Origin: Ectocarpus siliculosus
Taxonomy: Eukaryota; Sar; Phaeophyceae; Ectocarpales; Ectocarpaceae
Reading direction: 5' to 3'
DNA: 64,000 nucleotides
Assembly (NCBI GenBank): GCA_000310025.1
Contig: FN648512.1
Span: forward strand, 1 to 64,000
The first letter of the stretch is position 1. Each line of letters starts with the position of its first letter. Below the pieces are notes generated by a model that had not been told where the DNA came from, searched no databases, and saw only the letters and a list, made by a program, of their open reading frames with translations. Position numbers and translations under genes: made by a program. Positions 46,801 to 58,900 of the stretch are shown in pieces.

Positions 46801-49111
46801 ACCAGCTGGTGGCTGCCGCAGTTTCAGCCGGAGGGTGTCAAGGAAGCTATCGTGCAGGTGGGGGTGGCATGCCTGCACAGCTTCTTGCGTTTCACGAGAT
46901 GGGTTGCCACTTGGTACCTTGTTCATCGATTATTCTCACCTTGTCAGGTCGTCCATGTGTCGGTACGAATGTTTACTCTTTCTTTTGATGGATGTAGCCC
47001 TAGCATCGGGATAGATGTTCCATAACCGTACATGCCATTCCATGACCATACAAACCGTAAGTTTCTGTTTCTTCGTAGTGCAATAACGGCAGGGCAGGTC
47101 CACGGGGCCGTCAACCTACAGTAGTTCAAGTTATCGAATGAACCGCATCTGCAGCAGAGGTGTTCAATGGGTTGCTGGAGCAGCTTTCTCATTTTGTTGT
47201 GGTGCAGCACATGCTGCTGTGCAGTGCTGCGTGCATGGTGTATGCGGTGTGTTGCTCCTACCGCCCCATGTTGGATGCCTTGGTGCCTTTTATTACCTTA
47301 CCCCAGATGGTGTGTGATGGCTACGCTTGCTGCTCGCCATGTACATACCACCACTAGCGTTTCGTGGTCATGTCGTTGCACCCTTGGCTACATACCCATT
47401 ATCATGTGGGCTGCTGGCGCCTGATGTCTGGTGTTGGAACAATATTTCACAAAGATCGTCGCAAATATACCTACAACGCTGGGGCTTGGGCTGTTCGTTT
47501 GCTGTTTGCTGTTTCCGCAGCCTCCCAAGCGCCCGGGAAGCCCAATGTCTGGGGAGCCCCTCCGGCCCAAGGACTTGATCCCGGTGATATTCACCTTAGA
47601 CAGCGAGAAGAAAAAGGTATGTGCCTGTACAGCAAAGGCCAATCAGGATAAGGTTTGGGTTTAAGTATGTTACTGATGGGGATATTCCGTTTTGCCCGTT
47701 GTCATGTAGGAGCGGCTGCAAGGTCGTAGAGGTGCAGGTTGCATGCGTGTCTTGGAAACAAGCTGTAGCGGCCGTTGTCAGCAGGCTTGTCCTACACATG
47801 GCCAGAAAATTGGCGATGTGAGAAGGTACGATATTTTATACCGCACATTGTGTATGACAACGAGCTAGTATGTGTATTAACTTCACCTAGTTGTTGCGTC
47901 TTCTAGCGAATGTTGACAATCAGAACATGGTAGCTTCGGCGGCGCAGGGTGTAGATGGCACATGCACAATCAAGACTTCATATGAGCGTTCCCTGCTTCA
48001 CAGGGCTGCGTCACCGTTACTGTCACCTTTTTTTTTGTCTTCGCCGCGGCAGACGGCGCATATCTCTGGAGGGGACGGTAACCGAGGCAGCATCATCTGC
48101 CCTGTCACGCGGAAGGGCATCATTTCTCAGAAAGCGGTGCTCATCAAGAGGTGTGTTGCTAGAGTATTCATAAGAGCATTCCGGTCATGTAGTGTATTGA
48201 CTGCGTTTGTTTTGTGACTCACCCTGTCTATTATCTATCCATACTCCTGTGAGGTTTACTGTTCATTGCGGAATATGGCATGGTTCAAAGAGACGGTTCT
48301 CAGCGATGTTTCGAAGAGAATTATCCGATTAACAGGATGCCTTTTCATATAGGGAGTTGATCGAGGTCGGTTTCCCACCAGTCCGAGCACCTGTTTGCAC
48401 GGATACTTGGCGCGTTTGGTGTCCAAAGGCTCCATTGAACCGCGTTCCATTGTACGACCTTAGGCAGTTTGTTGTCGTGGGTCACGTCGAAGTTGATGCA
48501 ACTTGGACTTCATGCCACTTTTCTTCGACACGAGCGGTTCATCGTCCATTACCTGACCCTAAAAGTCCATCACGTGTGTGTGGGGGGGTAAGGGTCCGTC
48601 AGATTCGTCTGTTGGTTCCCTCGTACTATGCACACCTTCACGTTGATATTGACAAGGTTTGAGGTTTACATCTGTTTGTATGCGTATGATATGTACGTTG
48701 AATGCTTTGTATGTTACTGTAGGACGGGACACGTGATGCTGGAGGATGCTGCCAAACAGTTCGCCTTGCCGACGATGACCTGCCCGGTCACAGGTAAGGA
48801 GGAGGAGGGACGTTATATTTAACTTGTTGAATGCGTGTCTTCTGTGTAGGCTCGAAGAAGACAGTAGTCTTGCCGGCGGTGGTCGTTCTGGTGCACTGCG
48901 TGAACTGATACGCGAAGGCTGCCTTGGAGAATAGCATGACTGTTGGATGAACCGATTTCACCCACAACGTCGTGTTTTGTCGCCTGTTGTTGCTGCTGCT
49001 GCAGGAGAAAAGTTCAAGACGAAAGATCTCATCCCCCTCGTGAACGGGGGAACTTCGTTCACGGCCAGTGGCCAGGTCGAAGTCACCAAGTATGCACCCT
49101 CACTCCGCTAG
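43837..49111 (+). CDS. NOSIP homologue (U-box-like ubiquitin ligase)
   Basis: Homologue of nitric oxide synthase-interacting protein, a conserved eukaryotic protein with a split U-box/RING-like fold; animal members regulate NOS placement and family members act as E3 ubiquitin ligases. Nine exons join in phase: 43837-43935, 44476-44665, 45621-45748, 46360-46461, 46741-46857, 47521-47616, 48053-48150, 48723-48793, 49005-49111, giving 335 aa (human 301). The start MPQKHAKNNCASKCF matches the family's N-terminus. Exon 2 carries CSLCIHPAVEPMATPSGHVY and CKECIVEFLL. A Lys/Glu-rich, Ser-rich linker follows (about 97-185), then SWWLPQFQPEG, SPMSGEPLRPKDLIPVIFTL, IICPVTRKGI and the C-terminal TCPVTGEKFKTKDLIPLVNG. 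The linker is longer than in animals. The gene looks whole. Exon 3 follows a 15-bp tandem array where a polypyrimidine tract would be expected. Confidence 0.95.
45476..45610 (+). repeat. Nine 15-bp tandem units ending at the NOSIP exon 3 acceptor
   Basis: Units start every 15 bases from TGACATCACGCCGCC; the consensus is TGxCxTCACxCCxCC. The last two units carry TGACGTCA-like (CRE) octamers. The array stops 10 bases before the AG of the acceptor at 45619-45620. One frame stays open through the array as a Pro-Val-Thr pentapeptide repeat, but it is closed by a stop on both sides. Confidence 0.9.
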
Positions 49112-50444
49112 CGGCTCGGTAGGGTCCGCTGTGCTGCGTACAAAGTACACTTACTAAAGTGCTGCAAGTACAACTACACTATGCTATAGTATACTGTACT
49201 GAACTGTACATGTCCGTCGGTAACGTGAAGCTGGTAGCGTTGACTTGGCGTGTACCGGTAGGTCTCTTGGGCGGTATCGGCCATCAAGGGCTGGCTTTGG
49301 TGAGGGCACGCAGGTCCGAGAGAGAGGTCACCGAGTGTGCCAACGGTCGTATGCATGGGCTCGTGGTACCCTTGTCGTCTCACGCTGTCTCTGGCTGACT
49401 TTGTGCGATACTGAGGACGAGTTGTCGAGAACGTCTTGGTGTTTGGGTCGTGGGGGGGGGGTCAATGAAACGGCGAAAGCTACACGTTGAACAGGGCCTA
49501 TCGCTTCTTTTTTTTTAGAGTGTGTAGGGGCGAGCGATGTTGTCGGAACCGTATGTGGGGACTACGTATGCATGTGTATTTGTATGGCTGCGTCTCTGCT
49601 TGAGGTTGGACCTTTGCGATGCCGGGCGGGTATGCCCCTACATGACTGTTTCATGCAACTAACTGTGGGATACTTCTGGCGTTCAGACGGAAAGCGAGCA
49701 ATTCTTGCATGTTGAAGCACTTGCAGCGCTGCATGCAGCATATTGAACAGCAAAATGTTGATCCTTTGTTGCGCAAGTTCGGTATATTAGTGTATGTACG
49801 GCCTGACAGCCCATGGCGTCTTGTCCGTCGTGTGAAAGCATCGTTGACTGCAGTTTCTATTGAGATTCAAGAGTGGAGTATCGCGTGTGTATGTTCTTCC
49901 AAGTAGTAAAAAACAAAGAAGCAGGCGAGAAATCGAGTCTCCATCTTCAAGTCGCAGTACCTACACTGCTGTGGGGCTCGGCTGGAAGGACATGCCTGAA
50001 AATTCCAGCGCATCTTTGTCGCGGTCCGATGTCGTATATAGAAGTGTAGCAGCTGGGCTATGTAGGAGCTTTGACTCTAGGCGCCAGAGATCGTCTTTAG
50101 GCAAATGACCTACTTCTTCATGTCTGTCTTGGTTGTCTTTCACTCACTAATCACTACCATCTAATGCCCGTACTGGTCCAACAGACTAGGGCGCATTCCG
50201 TGGTCATCTATGCATGTGAGAGATCAGCTGTGAGATATTTCACTGCTGTGAGATATTTCACGCATTATGCATGCATCGGGTATTTTTCGGAACTATTCTT
50301 GGGAGGAGTTGAGAGTTGAGAGGAAATTGACGGGCCGCGGCGGGACTGTCAGGGTAACATGCGCCTTTGCACGCACAAAACGCACAACCGTTGTGTTCTC
50401 ACACCTTGGTGTTGCGCTCGAGTACCTTGACCAAAAGCTGCGCG
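49112..50444. promoter_or_regulatory. Upstream region of the GRF gene
   Basis: No gene recognised. Near its end lie two direct copies of CTGTGAGATATTTCAC (50228-50243 and 50246-50261), each a near palindrome, about 185-215 bp before the GRF gene start. Poly(T) and C/G runs occur near 49460 and 49510. Confidence 0.5.
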
Positions 50445-53400
50445 ATGGATGCAATCACGCTTGTGGCCTACACCTTTGAGGTTGGCTCCTCCCTTCTTGA
50501 GCGGTGCGAGCTGGTGAAGCAGTGCCATACCGAGTCCGGTCGCATCGCAGTCCGCACCGCCCGCGTGTTGGGTGCCCTCCAGAAAGCCTCGAATGAGTTC
50601 TCCTGCAGAATGGAGTTCGAAGCAAGCCTGAGGGAGCTCAAGAGGGTGCTGGAGGAGGCGCGCGATCTCGTCTCCCGCTGCCAGAAGGCGAGAGGTGTCG
50701 GCGCGAAAATCGGCGCTCTTATGGGAGCGAACTCTCTGAAAGCGGGGTTGGTGCGAGTGGAACGCGACCTGGACCGCGCGGCGGCGGATCTCCAAATTCC
50801 GATGTTGACGGATATCCGAAGAGCTGTTCAGTGCATCAACGAGAGGGAGAGCGAAGCCACCGCCAGCCCATCCGGCATAGACGCAGAGATGCTCGAGCAG
50901 GCTGTGCGCGACGCGATCCGCAAAGAGCTCTGCAACACCAGCCAGGGCCGAGCGGTTGATGATATCATCAAAGACAACCTTTCCAAGCTCTACGAGGCGG
51001 AAGCGGCAGTAGCGGCGGATCAGCAGGGGTACTCCCCTCCGCCTGATGGCGCGGGAGGGAGGCCTTTGCTCTGCTCCGGACACGGAGAGGAGTGTGCACT
51101 GCGCACGACAAAGAAAGAAGTAAGCGCAATGATTGGGCGGTCCATAAATAGTCTATGCATACGGCGGAACTTCGCTGTTTTTGTTTTTCTTCTATTCTTC
51201 GCGGCAAGTTATGTGAGATTTCACGGGTTGGGGATGTGGTAAAAAAAAAAGTGCCAAGCGGCATCGGAAGGTTGGCGAGTGCCGTTGGAGGAAGAACGGG
51301 TGGCCTAGTCCTTCTGGGCGTGATAATCTGATATGCCTGTGCTTGGTGATATCACCACGTGGCACGAAGAAGATAGCGCGCCTGTCTGTAGCATTCAATA
51401 ATAACAACACCACCGCTATTGTAGACATGCAGGCTAGACTGAGTATTGCTGAAGCTACAACAATTAATTATGTCTTTCCGTTCGCAACCTTCACTCTCAT
51501 CCACCCCCGGCAAATCTAAATGTGGAGACACGTGTTATCAGTGGGGGGATTCGTAGCTCCCTCCCGCCCCAACGCTCGCTACCCTCACAGAAGGGCCGGG
51601 ACATGAAAGTCTCCATTCTCCTGCCGGCACGCAGCTAACCACCGATTCAACATATCCGACAATGCAGGGGCCGAACCTGGGGCGGCAATTCTACTGCTGC
51701 CCGCGAACGAGTAAGAAAGAGCAGTGTAGGATGTTCACGTGGGTCGACGAATGCGATCGTGGTGGCGAGAAGGCCACAAGGGCCGGCGGAGGAGGAGCGG
51801 CGAGTCAGGGACGGGGGGGAGATGGCCGGGTCTGTAAAAAACACAAGGAACCGTGCGCTTTCTTCGAAGTGAAAAAGGAGGTACGCATATTTTGGTGTGC
51901 TTTGCCGTTATTCCGTCATACCGTACAATCCCCACCTACTATGGGACAGGCAAGGGGAAATCGTTCGGTTAAAAATCGAATACCAGGTGGGTTCACACAG
52001 GAGGAAGGTAGACGTGGGGATATCGATTTTTCATGTCTCCCCCCCATGATTTTGGTTGTTGTTGTTGTCTTCAGCATGTTCCGGTGGAAGGGGTTCGGCG
52101 TATCCCTTCCCTGTTTTCCCCTCATTGTACGCCAAAAACACGATGAGAACGTGAGGGTGGGCATGCGCACTCTATTTTCTCCCCCATACCGCGGTTCAGC
52201 TATTTTTTTATTTTGAGGCACCGTGTGAAACCGAAGTATCAGCATCCCAAAGAGGCAAAGATTTCGATTTCCTGGATAACGCAGATAGAAGTACTTCTTT
52301 CTGTCTTGCATCGGGTGAATAAAGGTGGAAACATTTCGACCATTCCCGGGCAGTGGGGACCAACCAAGTGGCGTTTTTCTCCGCGCGATCAACTGCGCTC
52401 AACCTACACTAAGAGCTGTTCTATTCCTCGCCAAACCAAGATCGTTGTTGAAGCACCAAAACAACTTGCGCAGCTACCCCGCTTCCTCGGTGCCCGTCTG
52501 ACACGACGCTTGTGTCCCTCATTAACTCCCAGGGCCCCAACAAAGGGCGTCACTTCTATAACTGCGCTAGGCCGGGCAACCAGCGGTGCTCATCGTTCAC
52601 TTGGGCCGACAAGAAGCCCGTCGCGGCGTCTACCTGGGGTGGGGAACGGGGAAGGGGAGGAGTTGGTGGCAGTGCAGCAGCGCCAGTGCTCATGGGGGGA
52701 GGGAAAGAAGGCGGCGGCGGTGAAAGCAAGCCGCTGTGTAAGGGGCACCAGGAGCCCTGCAAGCTGCAAGTCACCAAGAAAGAGGTGCGGGGGATGAGGT
52801 GGTTTTCTTGGAACATGTTGCTTAGTTCGAATTATTCGGGGTGTTTGGTGGTCGTGTATGCATGTATACACACCAGGGTGCAAAATGCGAAGAGATAAAT
52901 TTTGGGCAAGCAGTGAACTGATGAACGTGGTTCATATATTATCCCTGATATCCCTGTGCTTCCACACAGAAGAGAAAGGTGGGAGAAAGTAGCACTCACT
53001 GCAAAGGCCCGTTTTCGCGTTTTCGGCTTTGATCTACCCTCCCCCTTTGGGTTACCCATGCATGAGGTTGGTTCACCTGATCCGTTGCTCTAGCGAATGA
53101 ATTTGGTTCATATCGTCTCAGGTAAGTATTCAACCTACAGAGGCTGTCCTCGCTGCCTGACCGACCGAAAACGCCGCTCCTTCGGGGGTGGCATAGACGA
53201 CATGGTTGGGTGGAGAAACGACACCGGGATCCACGATTTACCGGAGTTGGGCAGGGGACGAAGCTATCCACCTCGCGTTTGTGTACTTGGAAAGCTTTGT
53301 CAAGCCTAAATTATCTACCGCACCCTGATTCACACGGCCAAGACTTGGAGGGGGGTTGGTCCGCGGAACGACCAGGCGATACACGCTTGCCGGCATGGTA

Positions 53401-54222
53401 GGAGTCTGCTGACTGCTGAGGCTATTTTATGGTTAGTATTAATGACGCAGGTTGCTCGTCGGGGAAACGAGCTCCGCTTCGCTAGCGGTCAACACTTGCC
53501 TCTATAGTTTTTGCCTTCGATGCCGTGCTACCAAAATGCGCGTATTTTCTCTTGCGAGAACAATGCAGTGAATATCACTGGCCTCCCACTGTAGATATCA
53601 TGGTATCATCAACTAAATGATCGCAGAGAAAGCTCTCTCTGATGGAAAAAAAGACGCAGAAGAGGGGATACTGCATAAGTGCCGTGATGGCCAGAATTTA
53701 GGACATCAACGCGAACACGTACGGTTGTGCAAACCGTCTACGGGAATGGCGCTGGGATCATCATACCAGTGGTTTCTACCGCTGGATTTCTCCTAGGGAG
53801 AAGCGTTGCAAAAGTTCATCTGTGAGTGTTATATAGTACAGTCTAGTTAAAGTGAAATGGGGGTGTGCTCATTGGTTGATTCGAATGAATGGCAATGCAC
53901 TTCACATCCATCCCCCAAAGTAGAGGAAAAATCGAAGATGACCAAATTCGTCGCGATGCAAAATGTGGCAGTCACTCATGATTCTCCATCGCCTTGTAGG
54001 CCTTGATATAAGAGCTGTGCGGGATACGCCTCTGCTCGGATGTGCAGCCGCTTGACTACGGACTTGTTTCAGGCGATACGTATGCTCAAGTACCCCGACC
54101 CCCCACCGCTCTCTTTTCGGGTGAATGCAAAGCAGGGCGCGAACAAAGGTCGTCCGTTCTACGCCTGTCCTAGGCCGCGAACCCAGTCGTGCAACCACTT
54201 CGAATGGGTGAAGCGCGGATGA
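50445..54222 (+). CDS. Helical-bundle protein with three GRF zinc fingers
   Basis: Four exons, all phase 0: 50445-51119, 51668-51880, 52533-52784, 54136-54222; 408 aa. Residues 1 to about 145 are predicted all-helical (MDAITLVAYTFEVGSSLLER, then several amphipathic helices) and resemble in style the N-terminal four-helix bundles of MLKL-like and RPW8-like proteins; that comparison is by eye. Three GRF zinc fingers follow, each beginning C-x2-H-x-E-x-C and ending KKE, then G(P/A)NxGRxFYxC and CxxFxW: CSGHGEEC/GPNLGRQFYCC, CKKHKEPC/GPNKGRHFYNC, CKGHQEPC/GANKGRPFYAC. Gly-rich linkers separate them. All three introns fall at the same codon, after KKE. GRF fingers are known to bind single-stranded DNA or RNA in TOP3A, APE2 and NEIL3-type proteins. 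The ATG at 50445 was preferred; an in-frame GTG-initiated extension upstream is unlikely. Confidence 0.85.
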
Positions 54223-55996
54223 AGGTTATGGTTTGGCATGCGTCGAGACTAACAGCAACAGCAACAATATTTCACGGAATTCGTGCCTACAAGCCAACCA
54301 GGGAGAGGATGAGAAGAATGCGGACGTGGGGGGGAGGGAGCGGTAGGAGGAGGGGTCGGGGAGAGAAATGCATCAATATTTCACTCCAATAGAAGAACAA
54401 GAGCGGAGAAGCTCCGGCATGCTAGGAAGCCACGACCCTGAAGCACCTGCAACAGCAAGCATTCATTTCACTCTTCCAAAGCTGAAATTGATTTCTTCGG
54501 ATGGAACAAGGATACGAGACGTGTAGACTATGTTGACACCGTCGTGACATGCTTGGGATTTTTGTCGATGTCGAACGGTGCCGAACAGCATTGAGCCACA
54601 TCACACCACGGCTTTGATCGCCATGAACGGTTTTTAGGACGTGAACTGTAAGTGGTTCTTTTGATTTTCTTCGAACGTACGTGCTTCGGGCCGCGTCATC
54701 TACCCGACTGCGTGGACTTTCGTTCGGTTCTATCGCCAACAAACACATGCGGAATCACGCAAGAAATCGATGTGGAGTCTTCGAGAGTTGCACGCAGGGT
54801 TCAAAAAACGATACCCATACCTCCTCGTTGGTGCAATGTTCTTCGCGGCACTCATGACGAGAACAGTGAGAGGGGAAGCCGGAAAGCACCGAATACGAGA
54901 ATTCAGCGTGTCCGTGGTTTCCTGCTTGTGGGGTTGGACTACTGTAGACTGTCAACCCTACTCACTATAAAAAGGGCGCGTATCTGTTTGACATGGCCGT
55001 TTTGGTGTGTTTCACCTCCGTGACATGCTTGTATGTGTGTTGTAGGGAAATCGTCGCGAGGAAGCCAATCGAACACTCGTCGTTCGCGTGTAGAGGCGCG
55101 GATATGGTCCGATGGGATAACTCTCCGGAAAGAAGAGGCGTCCCTTCATTTTCCCTTTGTAAACTGTTGACCGACAAAATAGTCCCCTACAGAGTCACTC
55201 CTGCGGGTGGTCTTGGTAATGAGGCAGCTGTCCGCTCGCAGAAAGAAAACAAACACCTTAGGCTGGTCTACCAAATACACTAGACCTTCTGTTTCTATCA
55301 AAAAAAAAAAAAATTACAACCACTCTACGGTGTCGATTGCGTGCCTCGTTGCATCCTCCGCCGTTGCTCTTCAGCCCACAGCGTGAGCGCGCTCGCTGTT
55401 CCTGCAAGCACTAGCCGATTTTCACGCGTCAATTACCAGCAATGCCGGCGCGTCTTACGACTCGAACCCCGGGCACTTCCGCACGCGATTGAAAGAGAAA
55501 ACGCAAACGAACGCGCGGTGTGCTGGAATGCTCAGTGTGGAACATCAACAACAGCAGTACCCCCTTCCGAAACCTAAACCTCACAATGACAGGTGCAACA
55601 AGAAGAATGAATCGTGGTACGCAAACACGTAAGGTGCCGTGAATGGCACGTGCAAGGGAGTGAAAAAGTATAGTGTCGTGCTCCCCGTGTGTCACAGTCA
55701 CAATCACAAGTCTTAATTTCCTATCGTCCGTGAATCGTCTCTAGTACAATAGCGAAACACCGAGACGAATAAGACAAGACACCACGTATCGACATTAGAA
55801 GAAACTACCGGTACTGGGCGACGTCCATAGTTGACTACTCAACTCGAACAGCAACATCTAATACCCCTTTTCACACTAACGTTAGCTAACTACCGCAAAC
55901 ATTGTCACAAACAACGACATACAAAGCAAACCAAAGGAAACGGGAAAAAAGGGGAGGGCACACATCATCACCCCCTTCGATCGCCGAACAATAACC
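54223..55996. other. No gene seen
   Basis: Open frames of 60-120 codons occur on both strands but overlap and show no domain. A poly(A) tract sits near 55301. Convergent 3' regions of the GRF and DGAT2 genes should be here. Confidence 0.5.
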
Positions 55997-58900
55997 CTAC
56001 AACACCTTCAACTCCAGTTGTGGGTTGGAGGCATACTTCGCCTTGTGGCGGCCGTGCAGCGCTTTCAACTCCTGCGTCAAGGACGACCAGCCAAATCCCG
56101 ACCGGGTAAGAGAAGTAGAGGGATGGGAGGACGGGACACATCATGTTAGCGGGAGGGCCTAGTTTAGCAAGCAAGTATCGCGGGGGCCCTCCTCGGCGGC
56201 AAGAAACAGACGACTGACGGAGTCGTATGCAGAGAAACCATGTCATGGGTGTCCGAAAGAAGAAAACCGTGTCTCGGCGGAGGTACTGTACGCGTCTGTG
56301 TCTGTGACGTCCGCAAAAAGGCCTGTGTTGCAAAGATGCTACGTCGAATATTTGAGCTCCGCCTACTGTGTACGGACAGCGTGTAAGACCCCCACGTTTA
56401 TTTACTACGGACTACACCAATGAATCCCCAATGACTATCAGGTTTGAGATGGCAGGTCACCGCTGAGCGGTCAACTTCGTTGCGGTGTACGCCCCAACCG
56501 AGGTCTCAACCGCCGACTGCAAGGGAGGGTTCTGGGCAAAACTTGACAGTCTCGTGCGGAGGATCCCCTCCAACGAGTTGGTGTATATCCTGTGTCTTCA
56601 CTCGGAAGCCGCTAGAGTAGAGTCCTCATGTTCTTGCCCTCGCCTGCCGTTCGCAAAGTCCGACTTATCCCACCTTGTTTGCGGTGGTGTCGGGTACGGG
56701 AAGCGGTGACTACATTCATGTATAATGCACAGGCTACTAACCTCGACGTAGGCAGCGTGCCATTTGTCCACGTCTTCAGGCGATGGTTGTTCGATCTTAG
56801 GCAAGGCGAGAGGCTCGCCGAACACCGTCATCAACTTCACTCGCCGGGGCAATAGGGGGCACCACCTGTCGAAGTCGCGGTCACGGCAATCAATCGCATC
56901 GTCGTTGAGGTAACGTCGATGGAATAATCGATGGGTAGCCGTCGGGAACATATCCTCTCGTAACGTCATTAAAGTATCTGTCTATTCCTGTGAAGGAACA
57001 AGCGTCAGTTCGACCATCTCAAGACAAAGGCAACGACCTGAAAATGACTCGTTTGAACATAGACGGAATGAAAAAAAATAACGACAGAGCACCACACAAC
57101 AGGAACAGCAGCGACGGCACAATACCAATCCTATCGATGAACACAAATCATAGCGAAACAACGCGCCACGGACCCTTCCCCTCTCTCACCACGTCCCCCA
57201 TGGGCACACGCCGGGAAGGTTCTTGGCTGCCATCCATAGTCGCAGTTTCCACATGCCCTGCGTGGTGACAACGAGCGTATATTTACCCCCCAATGTTCGA
57301 TCAATTCAGTCCATTGCAAAAGATGTCGCCTCCTGGCTGCGATCTAACAAATGACTATGCACCTAGGGTAGCGGTTGATCCAATGGGCAAAGCAACCACG
57401 TGACCCTAAATCACCCTCGTTCAGCTTTGATGGCCGTTACTGCACCGCATGAACATGACATCTTCGGGCCATGAGATGAGACGAGAAGGGAAGAGCCCCC
57501 CTCTGGAAACGCCAACCTCACATGGTACCCCCTTTCCGTCGCAACGAGCGGACCGCCTTGGCGAGAAATTAAGCGAATGAAAAATTGAACTGGGGGGTAC
57601 GCGGACCGTATCCCTAACCCTATCCCAACTTCCCCGATTGCATGCTTTAGCCAACATGTTGACGTACTCGAAAAACTCGCTGCAACTACCCTGCCGCATT
57701 GTCTATGCGTGTTTCGACGCTGGGTTACACCGTCCGAAGCTCTACGACACCGACCACACTCTACAACCAAAGCCGAGCGTCGCTGTGGCGGTCAACAGCC
57801 GTCATACCGGTCTTATCTCCATCCCAACGACGCAAACATGCGCGACAAAGACATCAAACAGTTGCCACCGCCAAAACAATGGAGAATGGACACGACAAGT
57901 TACTGCCAGACGACGGCCCTCGTTCATAACTTCTTTAGGGTAAATAACAGGTGTGAACGCGTGAATACGGCATCATGTCCAAACCTGGGCGTTCCAATAG
58001 GTGTCAGACTCTCCAAACGTGAAGCAAGGTCGAAGCCGGTAACCAGACTGGAGCGCGTACTGTTGGTTGTTTCCCCAAGGAAAGGAGGGTCAACACCGAT
58101 GCAACGCCCGAGTACGTGCACACAACATGCGCAATGTATATACCACGGATCAGCCAAAACACACAAATGATGTGGGTAATGTAGCACTGCTACCGGAGAT
58201 CGACTAAAAAACGCGCTTCAGAGGTGTGATCGCATTCGTGAGGTATGATCCCATTTCCCTCTCGTTTTCAACTGAACCTCCCAGGTCTTTCCTGGCCAAG
58301 AAACTTTTCTTTCACCGCCATATCGCCCGCACTTCCGTCAGGATTGCACCCGGGCCTGAAGCACTAATTTCAGAGATAAAGGTCTACCCGAGTGGCGACA
58401 TTGGGGAGGATCTTGTACCACACATGATGACGTCATCGCGACTTGGACTTAAAGGCCAGCTCTAAGCTCGTGCGGACATGAGCTTAGCCATGGTCAAAGG
58501 AAACGACTGCCGTAAAAGCGTGGCATATGCCTTGCTTCGAGCACCGCCGGAGGTAACCGACACAACATTGTTCGGCGTTGTCGCTATAAGGAGACCACCT
58601 GGCAAGCAACTTCCGTCGGCTCCACGAGTGGTGGAATTCGTGAGCGAAGACGGGACCAGACACCTTGAATCCTCTTGATCAAGATGCGCACTGTATCAGA
58701 ACAACATAACTAAATGTCCGACGCTAGCAAATTCCAGCAATCAGCCCAAACGCAACGCGGCCGTCACGTACCTTAACCAATCCCTTGCGATTCTTCATCC
58801 ACACGCGGTCCTCTCCTAGCTTAGACAGCGTGGCCTCCTGGAATCCCCCTGGGATGATGCCGAACGAGAGACCCTGGAAAACCGTACACACACATCAATA

